Shown here: one piece after another, positions 1-7,711 of the stretch | Position numbering within the stretch: position 1 is the first letter of the stretch | How the letters are laid out: the number at the start of each line of letters is the position of its first letter | The notes under the pieces: generated by a model | Seen by the model: the letters and a program-made list of their open reading frames with translations, nothing else | Databases searched by the model: none | What the model was told of the DNA's origin: nothing | Assembly: GCF_963666525.1 (NCBI RefSeq) | Contig: NZ_OY762905.1 | Span: 3,575,501 to 3,639,500 of the forward strand | DNA from: an uncultured Cohaesibacter sp. | GTDB lineage: Bacteria > Pseudomonadota > Alphaproteobacteria > Rhizobiales > Cohaesibacteraceae | DNA length: 64,000 nucleotides | Direction of reading: 5' to 3' | Program-made: the position numbers and the translations under genes

Positions 1-1
1 T

Positions 2-787
2 GAGACCGAAGAGGAAGAAGATGGCATCAAACCGCTGTCTGAGCGGCTTCTTGTGGAATTGTCGGCACATCGCACATTGGCGCTCAGGGACGCCCTGGCG
101 AACAACCCGGAGATCGCCATGACGGCATTGCTGCATAAGCTCGTTCGGGACAGCTTTTCACATTGCGCTGCGGCGGGAGCGTTGGAGGCTTCAGTCCGAC
201 AGGCTCATTTCCCGATGCAGGCCGACGATCTCAAGGATAGCCCCGTTGCGACATCAGTAGAGGAACGCCATGAACGATGGGGCGATCACATTCCGGCCGA
301 CGAAGCTGCTCTTTGGCATTGGTTGGGTGAGCTAGATGACCGTGATCGCATGGCATTGCTGGCCCATTGCGTGAGTTTTGGGGTCAATGCTCTTCACGAG
401 AAGCCAAATCCATACGGAGGATCAGGCATTAGCAGCCATGGTCTGGAAGCAAGAATGCGGGAGGCGGATCGTCTCGCGCATGCGACCGGGCTCGATATGG
501 TCGCAGCCGGTTGGCGCCCGACAGTCCAGAACTATCTGGGTCGGGTCACCAAAGCGCGCATTCTGCTGGCTGTCAGGGAAGGGGTCGGTGATCGGGATGC
601 CGAACGCATCGCACATTTCAAAAAGAACGAGATGGCAGATGAAGCCGAACGGCTGCTGGCGGACAGTGGCTGGTTGCCTGAGCCTCTGCGGATGAATGGC
701 GCTGATATCGAAGTCACTGAGACAGATGAAATCGATACAGAGCCAAAAGCTGATGATGACGAGGATCATCCCGTCGCCGCTGAATGA
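2..787 (+). CDS. ParB/RepB-like partition protein, C-terminal part (5' end outside window)
   Basis: The reading frame is open from the first bases of the window, so only the last ~261 residues are present. The sequence resembles the C-terminal region of the long ParB/Spo0J-family proteins found on alphaproteobacterial plasmids and ICEs, which lies after the ParB nuclease/HTH core; that core is not in view. It has an acidic tail rich in Asp and Glu. It is followed closely by a Toprim protein and then a DUF2493 protein, the usual order in these mobile-element backbones. The role in partition or replication is inferred from family context, since no catalytic motif can be seen in this fragment. 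Confidence 0.65.
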   Translation, partial: ETEEEEDGIKPLSERLLVELSAHRTLALRDALANNPEIAMTALLHKLVRDSFSHCAAAGALEASVRQAHFPMQADDLKDSPVATSVEERHERWGDHIPADEAALWHWLGELDDRDRMALLAHCVSFGVNALHEKPNPYGGSGISSHGLEARMREADRLAHATGLDMVAAGWRPTVQNYLGRVTKARILLAVREGVGDRDAERIAHFKKNEMADEAERLLADSGWLPEPLRMNGADIEVTETDEIDTEPKADDDEDHPVAAE

Positions 788-847
788 ACCAACGATGGGG
801 CGAGGTGTCTCGCCCCATCGTCTCCCGACATGCTGGAGGAACACACC

Positions 848-1879
848 ATGTCTCACTTTTCAGCCGCTGATATCGCTGAGCGCCTTGCAGCCGAGGCAGA
901 GGCCGTGTGCCGCTATTATTTGTCTGCTGGTCGAAGACATGGCAATTACTGGCTTGTAGGCGATGCGCGGAACACACCGGGGCGCTCTCTCTATGTTCGC
1001 CTTAGAGCAACGGACAAGGGCGCAGCAGGCAAATGGGCTGATGCTGCCACCGGCGAGCATGGCGATCTGCTTGACATCATCCGTGAGAGCATGGGGCTCA
1101 TGGATTTCGTCGACGTGATCGAAGAAGCACAAAGCTTTCTCACTCTGCCCAAGGATAAGCCTTTGCCATGGGAGGTGAAGCCCTCGGCTGAAAACGGCTC
1201 TTCAGACGCGGCGCGACGCCTTTTTGCGATGGCGAAACCCATCGGAGGAACGCCCGCTGAGACCTATCTCCATCACCGTGGCATTGGCGAATTGAGGGAC
1301 ACATCTATGCTGCGCTTTCACCCAACCTGCTATTGGAAACCGGAAGGAGATGCTCCGACCGAAATCTGGCCGGCCATGATCGCCGCGGTGACCGACCTTG
1401 ATGGCAGGATCACAGGCGTGCATCGCACATGGTTGTCACGGGACGGGCGCAGCAAGGCTCCACTTGATCCGACGCGTAAGGCCTTGGGGCATCTGCTTGG
1501 ACATGCAGTTCGTTTCGGCACAGTAAGAGACATTCTGGCTGCAGGCGAGGGTATTGAAACCATACTGTCCTTGCGGCAAATCCTCCCTCCTATTCCCATG
1601 ATGGCTGCACTATCGGCCGGACATTTGGCTGCCATCCAGTTTCCTTCGACACTGAAACGGCTCTATATCGTGCGCGACAGGGACCCTGCCGGCGATGAAG
1701 CATATACACGTCTCAGCATGAGAGCACAGGGCGTTGGGATCGAGGCGATAGGCTTGATGCCGATGCTGGGGGACTTCAACGAAGACCTCATCCAACTTGG
1801 ACCCAATGCCATGCGGACTTGTTTGCGTGATCAACTCGCACCTGACGATTGGAGCCGTATTCGAGACGAGAACGAATAG
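848..1879 (+). CDS. Toprim domain-containing protein (DUF7146 type)
   Basis: 343 residues. The N-terminal half resembles the DUF7146 module that precedes Toprim in plasmid/ICE primase-like proteins. The C-terminal part (about residues 225-315) has the Toprim signature: a conserved Glu in AAGEGIET, then YIVRDRDPAGDEA carrying the paired acidic residues. A zinc-finger/CHC2-like N-terminus is not obvious. The start at 848 is chosen because GGAGGA lies 6-8 bases upstream; an in-frame start 18 bases earlier lacks this. It probably acts in mobile-element DNA metabolism, by analogy with DnaG-like primases. The flanking ParB-like and DUF2493 genes support a plasmid/ICE backbone. Confidence 0.8.
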   Translation: MSHFSAADIAERLAAEAEAVCRYYLSAGRRHGNYWLVGDARNTPGRSLYVRLRATDKGAAGKWADAATGEHGDLLDIIRESMGLMDFVDVIEEAQSFLTLPKDKPLPWEVKPSAENGSSDAARRLFAMAKPIGGTPAETYLHHRGIGELRDTSMLRFHPTCYWKPEGDAPTEIWPAMIAAVTDLDGRITGVHRTWLSRDGRSKAPLDPTRKALGHLLGHAVRFGTVRDILAAGEGIETILSLRQILPPIPMMAALSAGHLAAIQFPSTLKRLYIVRDRDPAGDEAYTRLSMRAQGVGIEAIGLMPMLGDFNEDLIQLGPNAMRTCLRDQLAPDDWSRIRDENE

Positions 1880-2004
1880 GCGGTAGCGGGCGAGAATGGG
1901 GTTATGTCCTTGCGGCCGATAGTGGGCCTTTCCATCGTTCAGAGGGACCGCACATGGCCTTCGAGAGGGCGAGCGGCCCACAAGCCAACCGATCAGGCAA
2001 TGGC

Positions 2005-2110
2005 GGCGCCCGACTAATATCCGTCGGCGGAATACCCGCCTTTACAGCGCGAAGCAAATTAGTCGGGCTTGGCCATCAGGGCCCTCGCAAGAGGCTTGGG
2101 CTGCCAGACC
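2005..2110 (+). ncRNA. Structured intergenic RNA-like element upstream of the DUF2493 gene
   Basis: The 298-bp gap between the Toprim and DUF2493 genes contains nested inverted repeats. GCCCGACTAAT at 2008-2018 pairs perfectly with ATTAGTCGGGC at 2058-2068. Inside it GGCGG (2026-2030) pairs with CCGCC (2036-2040) around a 5-base loop. Immediately after, CCTC-GCAA-GAGG (2083-2094) is a hairpin capped by a GNRA tetraloop. No T-run follows, so it is not a simple terminator. It could be a 5' leader regulating the DUF2493 gene, a small RNA, or part of a transfer/replication site. The structure is seen directly; the function is not known. Confidence 0.5.
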
Positions 2111-2177
2111 GCTTGTCCCGTGGGCATTCGTCGCCATGAAGGCCGCGATGGTTGCGGTCCAATCGATGGAGAGCCCC

Positions 2178-3104
2178 ATGAATGCTTCCGATTACATCAC
2201 CTCAGAATCCATTTCGTCGCCAACCGATCATATCGTCCAACAACTCGAGCTCTACGGCTATCACCCATCTGCGGGAGAGGTTGATCCGCGCGACCCACCG
2301 GAGGACCTCAGTATCGAAGGTGCTGTCACAGATATCTTTGATGCCCTTGTTGCCACCATGTCAGACACCCGCCTTGATCCCGACCTCCCTGAAATCCTCT
2401 GGTCCATGGTCAATAACTTCCATCGCGCGTTAGAAAGGATCGAGCGCAAGCTTGACGATAACGAACAAGCGCAAAAGCGCCTTCAGCGCGAACAGGATGG
2501 CTCCGAGGTGAAATCCGTCCAGCTCGAAACCCTGATCGCTATGGGGCAGGGGCTGTTGGACCGCCGCTACAGCTTGGAGCATTTCCGCGAAACCGCAGCT
2601 GAGCACTTTGCCAGTTTCACCGGAACTCCTTGGACGCCAAGGACCGGATCGCGTGTTGACCATCGCCATCTGACGGCTGCCATGATCGACAGTCGCGACT
2701 TCATTGCCGCCAAGCGCCGTTCCGAGAATGAAATCCTTCTTCCTCCCGGTGTGAAAATCGCCTTCTCAGGTGGCGACACCGCAGAGCATCGCCTGATCTG
2801 GGACAGGCTAGATCAGGTCCTTGCCAAGCACCCTGACATGGTGCTGCTGCATGGTGGCTCAACAAAGGGGGCCGAAAAGATTGCCGCTCTCTGGGCCTCT
2901 CAGCGCAAAGTGCCTCAAGTCGCCTTCAAGCCTGATTGGGCTGCCCATGGGAAAGCTGCCCCCTTCAAGCGCAATGACCTGATGCTCGAGGCTACGCCGA
3001 TCGGCGTTATCCTCTTTCCGGGCACCGGTATTCAGGAAAATCTCTCGGATAAAGCCCGCAAGCTTGGCATCCCCGTTTATCGCATCAACCAAGGTGGCGT
3101 GTAA
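2178..3104 (+). CDS. DUF2493 (YspA/SLOG-like) domain protein
   Basis: 308 residues. The C-terminal ~120 residues match the DUF2493 (YspA, cpYpsA-related SLOG) fold: a beta strand leading into AFSGG, then LLHGGSTKGAE, VAFKPDW and a final VILFPGTGIQ segment, consistent with a Rossmann-like nucleotide-binding site. The N-terminal half is a helical region typical of the ICE-borne versions. The start at 2178 has GGAGAG five bases upstream; an earlier in-frame start at 2136 lies in the structured intergenic element. SLOG proteins bind nucleotide-derived ligands; the exact role on mobile elements is not established. It ends the left part of the mobile backbone before the AT-rich defence island. Confidence 0.85.
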   Translation: MNASDYITSESISSPTDHIVQQLELYGYHPSAGEVDPRDPPEDLSIEGAVTDIFDALVATMSDTRLDPDLPEILWSMVNNFHRALERIERKLDDNEQAQKRLQREQDGSEVKSVQLETLIAMGQGLLDRRYSLEHFRETAAEHFASFTGTPWTPRTGSRVDHRHLTAAMIDSRDFIAAKRRSENEILLPPGVKIAFSGGDTAEHRLIWDRLDQVLAKHPDMVLLHGGSTKGAEKIAALWASQRKVPQVAFKPDWAAHGKAAPFKRNDLMLEATPIGVILFPGTGIQENLSDKARKLGIPVYRINQGGV

Positions 3105-3297
3105 GCGCCATCATCCTAATTCAGGCGATCATCGGCGAAGTCGCTCTTGCGAAACTCAAGGCTGAGTGCAGGGAACGCGCAAATGGCCTGAGCTACATCC
3201 GGACGGATATGAATGTGCCATCTCAAATGCAGGAGTACGATCTGTCTCACAACAATGAATGACACCCTCGAAAATGAAAACAGTTAAACTTGCGGCC

Positions 3298-5184
3298 TTA
3301 TGAGGCGTCGCCAATCACCGTAAAACTAGACGCAAGGCCATAGCAATTTGCGCTAGCGTTTTGAAGAAGCGTATCAAGTTGTTTCAAGCGCAGGACGTCA
3401 CTTGAAAATTTATCTCCATTTGAGAATTTTTCATGAGTTTCCTCCCAGACCGCTTTTCGAACACTTGGTTGCAACACATAAACGTGCTTTTCAACGTTGG
3501 TCCCAATTGTATCCAAAATCCCAATTAGTTCGTCACGGTTTTTCTGCCTCTCTCCATCTCTCCAAATGGCATCCTTCAGTACACCATCTTTCGAAGAGCG
3601 CAGCTTAGTTGCGAGATTGGCAGCATCTAAATAACGTAGATTTTTAACCGCCTGACCGACTACCACCTCGTAGTCAGAAACGGACAGCCCCCTATTCTCC
3701 GACTTGCTTCCGCTGCCCTTCACATGGATTAACGAAACGCATGCTGGCTTGACGTCGACGTCTATATGAATGAAGTCAGCAGATTCCATAGATCCATCGT
3801 CACAAACAAGCCAGCCGGTTTGTGGCCCTCGAACTTCCAAATTTGGCCAATGACGAGCGACCAACCCAAATAGCGACTTATCGTCTGGGAGGCCAATACC
3901 TGCGACATTTAAACCTCGACCACTTTCTTGGGTTGGCTTTTCTTTTCCAAACTCTGTTTCATCCATTCCCATCTCCACCCAACGCCAATTGTTGAAGGAC
4001 GGGTCACGGAATCCTGTCAAATATAACTCGCCTTGCGAATAAGTATGACCGGTATCGAAATAGATATTCATATAACGAGGATCGGTACAAATGTTCTTCA
4101 GTTCGGTTATGCTTTCGTCCTCGGTCCAGTCTTCAGCTGAAATGCTTAGTTTTGGTTCAGCGTTCTCATTCTGATTGAATTCAAATCTGAGACGACCGAG
4201 CTTGGTTTCACTCCAAAAGACGTCAGCTGTAAAATCTGCAGACTCTTGGTCGGCATCTAGGTCAAATCGAACGGTATCGGCGAAGTTTTGAAACCACTTA
4301 TTCTCCTCGCTTTCATCAGCATCAGGAACTTGCTGGAGTTCGGGTGAAACGAAGGCAACGTCATAAGGTGCATGTAGATCTGTGAGTGAGCCTCCAACTT
4401 GGGCAAGCATCGGAAGAATTTCAGCGTATCCTGTTTCGTCTGATAGCTGCTGACTAATGTGTCTAAGCAAGCTTTGAGACCTCGTTTTGAAATCGTCCCA
4501 AGAGCTTGTTGGACTAAGCCAAAATCGGCTTTCTTTGGGGCTTACTCCTATGATCGCCGGGCGATCTGTTTCGGTTAGCCCGGCGCCATGAACTGATGAT
4601 CTTATTGAGCTATAGTAATAGCTCTGATCCCCCAGTGGGTCGATTGCAGCCTCAAGTTCAATGCCTGAGAGTGTTTTGCTATCTGGTTTGACAACGGACT
4701 GCCGATGAATGCCGCTAAGCCAAAGCGTCCGAACTGAGCTCTCAACCAATGTCCTCTTTATTTCTTGTTGCTTAAACGGCACTAAGCTTTCAAATGGCTC
4801 AATTCCACCGGTTCTTATAGACCGAACAACCAAATTCCGTGCAGCGTTATCCGTAAAGCCCAACATCAATACATCGTTGAATGAACCCAAAGTAATAAGA
4901 TGCTGCCTTGTCTCTTTAATATCACCATTTCGACACCACGGAGGTCTCCTAGTTTCTGAATATTGAAGCAAAGCCCAAAAAAAAGATTCTTCTTGCCCAG
5001 AGTCATCTACAATAGTCTGAAACCGTCGACTTTTTTCTGAGTTCCCGATGGAATGGGCCGCATTCTCTCTAAGTAGTTTCTGGATCTCAAGACGTAATGA
5101 AATCAAATCTGCAAGGGATGCTTCTTCGATCCGAAAAAGAACGCCCGAAAGATAAGGAGAGCAATCGTTTGAGTTGATGGCCAT
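3298..5184 (-). CDS. Unrecognised 628-residue protein with PD-(D/E)xK nuclease-like C-terminus
   Basis: I do not recognise the whole protein. Residues about 458-515 carry a pattern (CDDGSMESADFI, then SLIHVKG, then VVVGQAVKNLRYL) resembling the nuclease-like tails of some defence-associated helicases. Asp463, Glu467, Asp470 and Lys489 would be the candidate acidic/E-x-K residues and Gln511 the helix residue typical of this fold. No helicase motifs, membrane segments or signal peptide are seen. The gene is AT-rich, is read divergently from the DUF2235 gene 71 bp away, and lies just before Hachiman, so a phage-defence role is plausible. The nuclease assignment is inference from motif spacing. 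Confidence 0.6.
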   Translation of the reverse strand: MAINSNDCSPYLSGVLFRIEEASLADLISLRLEIQKLLRENAAHSIGNSEKSRRFQTIVDDSGQEESFFWALLQYSETRRPPWCRNGDIKETRQHLITLGSFNDVLMLGFTDNAARNLVVRSIRTGGIEPFESLVPFKQQEIKRTLVESSVRTLWLSGIHRQSVVKPDSKTLSGIELEAAIDPLGDQSYYYSSIRSSVHGAGLTETDRPAIIGVSPKESRFWLSPTSSWDDFKTRSQSLLRHISQQLSDETGYAEILPMLAQVGGSLTDLHAPYDVAFVSPELQQVPDADESEENKWFQNFADTVRFDLDADQESADFTADVFWSETKLGRLRFEFNQNENAEPKLSISAEDWTEDESITELKNICTDPRYMNIYFDTGHTYSQGELYLTGFRDPSFNNWRWVEMGMDETEFGKEKPTQESGRGLNVAGIGLPDDKSLFGLVARHWPNLEVRGPQTGWLVCDDGSMESADFIHIDVDVKPACVSLIHVKGSGSKSENRGLSVSDYEVVVGQAVKNLRYLDAANLATKLRSSKDGVLKDAIWRDGERQKNRDELIGILDTIGTNVEKHVYVLQPSVRKAVWEETHEKFSNGDKFSSDVLRLKQLDTLLQNASANCYGLASSFTVIGDAS

Positions 5185-5255
5185 CGCAATTTAATCTAAC
5201 CTTGGTTGTGCAACTTAAATAATACTATCACATAATTTTCTAAAATAGGTGATGT

Positions 5256-6455
5256 ATGGGCAAGAATATCGTCATTCTGTGTGATGGCACCTCAAACGAG
5301 ATTTCTCGTGATCGGACAAACATTCTTAGGCTTTTCGGAACCCTTAAAAAGAATGATGATCAAATCGTCTTTTATGATCCTGGAGTAGGCACATTTGGTG
5401 CGGAAAACTCAGTATCCTATTATTATCGAAAGGCCGTAGAAATTTGGGGGCTTGCTACGGGGTGGGGGCTCGATCAGAACGTGAAAGAAGCCTACAGATT
5501 CTTGTCAGAGCATTACGATGATGGGAAAAGAGATGGCGAGAAAGTTGGAGAACCTGACCAAATTTATTTGTTTGGGTTTAGCCGTGGAGCTTACACCGCT
5601 CGCGTTCTTGCGGGTTTCATCCGAGCCATTGGCATCATTTCTAAAGATAATTTAAATCTGCTGGACTATGCATACCGTGCCTATAAGGGCATTAGCTTCT
5701 CTTCCGACCAAAATGGCAGCTCTAATGCGGGAAGTGATGCATTCGCTGAGATCCGGCTATTTGAAAGAATGCTACGCCCAGAATATGTGCCTATAAAGCT
5801 GTTGGGGTTATTTGACACCGTTGGATCGGTGATCGAATCCGGGCGTCATGGGCCTAGATTACGTTCGCATGCTTTTACGCAAACGAACCAGAATGTTGAG
5901 CATGTCCGGCACGCACTAGCAATTGACGAGAGGCGAACGATGTTTGAACCTCAACTCTGGCCGAGTGGAAAGCAGTTTTGGCCACAACCTTTCCAACCGG
6001 ATAAGGCCGTGGAGCAAGATGTCAAAGAAGTTTGGTTCACCGGTGTTCATGCTGACATCGGCGGTGGCTATCCGGAAAATAAGAGCCAACTTGCTAAAAT
6101 CGCATTGCACTGGATGATTGAAGAAGCAAAGGCGCTAGGGCTGGATTTTAAAACACGAACAGTTAATGAGATTGTGCTCGGAAAGAAGGAAGGAGCCGCA
6201 TATGTTTCGCCTTCAGCGGTTGCAATGCCCAATGAGTCTATGACGCTCGGATGGTCCATTCTGGAATATATTCCGCGCAAAAAAAGTAAATACTCGAGCC
6301 CCAATGCAGAAAGCAATGGTGGTTGGTATATGCATCGTGGGCGGCGCCGGAGCATACCTGACGGAGCAATGATACATCATTCCGTCTTCGAGCGTAAAGG
6401 AACCGAAGATTTCTTTGCGCAAACCAACATTCCGGCCGATTACGTAAAAATTTGA
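5256..6455 (+). CDS. DUF2235 (Tle1-like phospholipase) domain protein
   Basis: 399 residues, close to the whole DUF2235 fold. The alpha/beta-hydrolase triad is visible: Ser109 in GFSRG, Asp187 in GLFDTVG and His265 in GVHADIGGGY. The N-terminus reads VILCDGTSNE, the usual DUF2235 opening. Family members include type VI secretion phospholipases (Tle1), but no VgrG, PAAR or other T6SS gene is nearby and no secretion signal is seen. Its divergent partner is a nuclease-like protein and the next genes are Hachiman, so a membrane-damaging abortive-infection effector is an alternative. Lipase activity follows from the family; the defence role is inference. Confidence 0.85.
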   Translation: MGKNIVILCDGTSNEISRDRTNILRLFGTLKKNDDQIVFYDPGVGTFGAENSVSYYYRKAVEIWGLATGWGLDQNVKEAYRFLSEHYDDGKRDGEKVGEPDQIYLFGFSRGAYTARVLAGFIRAIGIISKDNLNLLDYAYRAYKGISFSSDQNGSSNAGSDAFAEIRLFERMLRPEYVPIKLLGLFDTVGSVIESGRHGPRLRSHAFTQTNQNVEHVRHALAIDERRTMFEPQLWPSGKQFWPQPFQPDKAVEQDVKEVWFTGVHADIGGGYPENKSQLAKIALHWMIEEAKALGLDFKTRTVNEIVLGKKEGAAYVSPSAVAMPNESMTLGWSILEYIPRKKSKYSSPNAESNGGWYMHRGRRRSIPDGAMIHHSVFERKGTEDFFAQTNIPADYVKI

Positions 6456-6766
6456 AGCTAGATTTTGAGATTTTTCAGAATGTTAGTCCTCCTTTCTAGC
6501 CGAACTCAGGACTGCGATAGTCTAGCCAGCGAACAATTACATTCACAACATGGAATGTTTGGCGCGTTCAAAGTTTTATGCATTTTAGCGTGAGAAACAC
6601 TCGGATTGACCTCATGTAGGTCGATTGAAGACAGGATGGTCAGACGTTGTGATATCATGGTAATTTTTGTTTGCCTCTGATTGAGTATTTGCAATAATAT
6701 AATTCAATTGCAGATTGAAATTTTTGAATCTATTCACCTGCAAATCGATTTAGAGAGTTCGTATTC
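6456..6766. promoter_or_regulatory. AT-rich intergenic region with putative hamAB promoter elements
   Basis: This 311-bp gap has no convincing gene. A consensus-like -10 hexamer TATAAT lies at 6698-6703, about 65 bp before the hamA start, but no good -35 at 16-18 bp spacing is seen. An imperfect inverted repeat, ATTGACCT (6605-6612) and AGGTCGAT (6618-6625), could be an operator or a weak hairpin. It carries no T-run. Confidence 0.35.
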
Positions 6767-7711
6767 TTGAATCTATCACCAGAAGACTTGCAAAACTTAG
6801 TTTCAGGCGACCCTGAGGAACTGGATGTTCACCTGCAGCTAGTGGAGCGTGACGTGCCTGTCGATGGATGCAAGGTGCGACTGCACTGCCATTGTCTGAC
6901 GGTCGATGGCAATGGTCGGGTTAGACCGCAACGTCTCGCAGAGTTTATGCGGAATGCAATCGTCGACTATGCAATTCCAAAAACCAGAATAGAAGAGGCG
7001 CGCGAACGCGATGCGAAATACAAGTCATTGAGCGCTTCATCTGCTTTACACCGTGAAGCGGTTGGCGCATTTACGGATCTCTCAAATACCGGCGAAGGCG
7101 GTGAGATGCTGCTGTTCTTGCTAGCAGAGCGCTTTCTTGGTTTGCCGCAAGTTCTTTGCAAAATGGATCTGAAAACAGACTCGCATATGCATTATCACGG
7201 TGCGGACGGGGTTTATGCTGCAGTTACTGGCGCAGGATTGCTCAAACTTTATTGGGGCGAGTCTAAGATCTATAATAATCCGACATCTGCCATTAGAGAT
7301 TGCTTGAATTCACTCGCCCCCTTCCTTACCGAAATCGATCACGAAGGTGCTGGAAGAGAGCGTGATTTAATGCTCCTCAGCGATAAGGCGGATCTAAGTG
7401 ATCCAAGGTTGACCGCGGCATTTAAGAGATATTTCAATCGAAGCTCACCGATGTCCAACCGTGTGGAGTATTGCGGGATCGCTCTCGTCGGGTTCGATGC
7501 AGATTTCTATCCTGCGGACGATTCTAAAGCTGTAGCCGATGAAATTGCCGAGATGGCAAAAGCCCAGATGGAAAACTGGCTTAAGAACGTTGGCAACAGA
7601 GTCGCAGCTGAAAAGCTTGAAACATTCGACATTGAATTCTTTTGTGTTCCAATTCCTTCTGCTGATGGTTTTAGAGAAGCATTTCTGACGGCCTTGGGGC
7701 TAAAAACATGA
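6767..7711 (+). CDS. hamA: Hachiman anti-phage protein HamA (DUF1837)
   Basis: 314 residues, the usual HamA size. Residues 108-170 carry the PD-(D/E)xK-like nuclease core: Glu113 in GEGGE, Asp147 in HGADG, and Glu165/Lys167 in WGESK. HamA is the nuclease effector of the two-gene Hachiman system, held in check by HamB and released on sensing phage-related DNA damage. The start is set at a TTG at 6767, with AGAGAG nine bases upstream; no ATG exists upstream before the stop at 6725. Its stop overlaps the hamB start by four bases (ATGA), showing tight coupling. Assignment rests on sequence family plus the adjacent helicase. Confidence 0.88.
   Translation: MNLSPEDLQNLVSGDPEELDVHLQLVERDVPVDGCKVRLHCHCLTVDGNGRVRPQRLAEFMRNAIVDYAIPKTRIEEARERDAKYKSLSASSALHREAVGAFTDLSNTGEGGEMLLFLLAERFLGLPQVLCKMDLKTDSHMHYHGADGVYAAVTGAGLLKLYWGESKIYNNPTSAIRDCLNSLAPFLTEIDHEGAGRERDLMLLSDKADLSDPRLTAAFKRYFNRSSPMSNRVEYCGIALVGFDADFYPADDSKAVADEIAEMAKAQMENWLKNVGNRVAAEKLETFDIEFFCVPIPSADGFREAFLTALGLKT

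Noticed and set aside
3107-3262. An open stretch of about 50 codons after the DUF2493 gene (ending HNNE)
   Set aside because: It has coding-like composition but no start codon or binding site and no recognisable family. It may be a gene remnant, but the support is too thin.
5256-6455. Type VI secretion effector reading of the DUF2235 protein
   Set aside because: No VgrG, PAAR, adaptor or immunity gene is nearby; the defence-island context fits better, though the lipase fold itself is kept.
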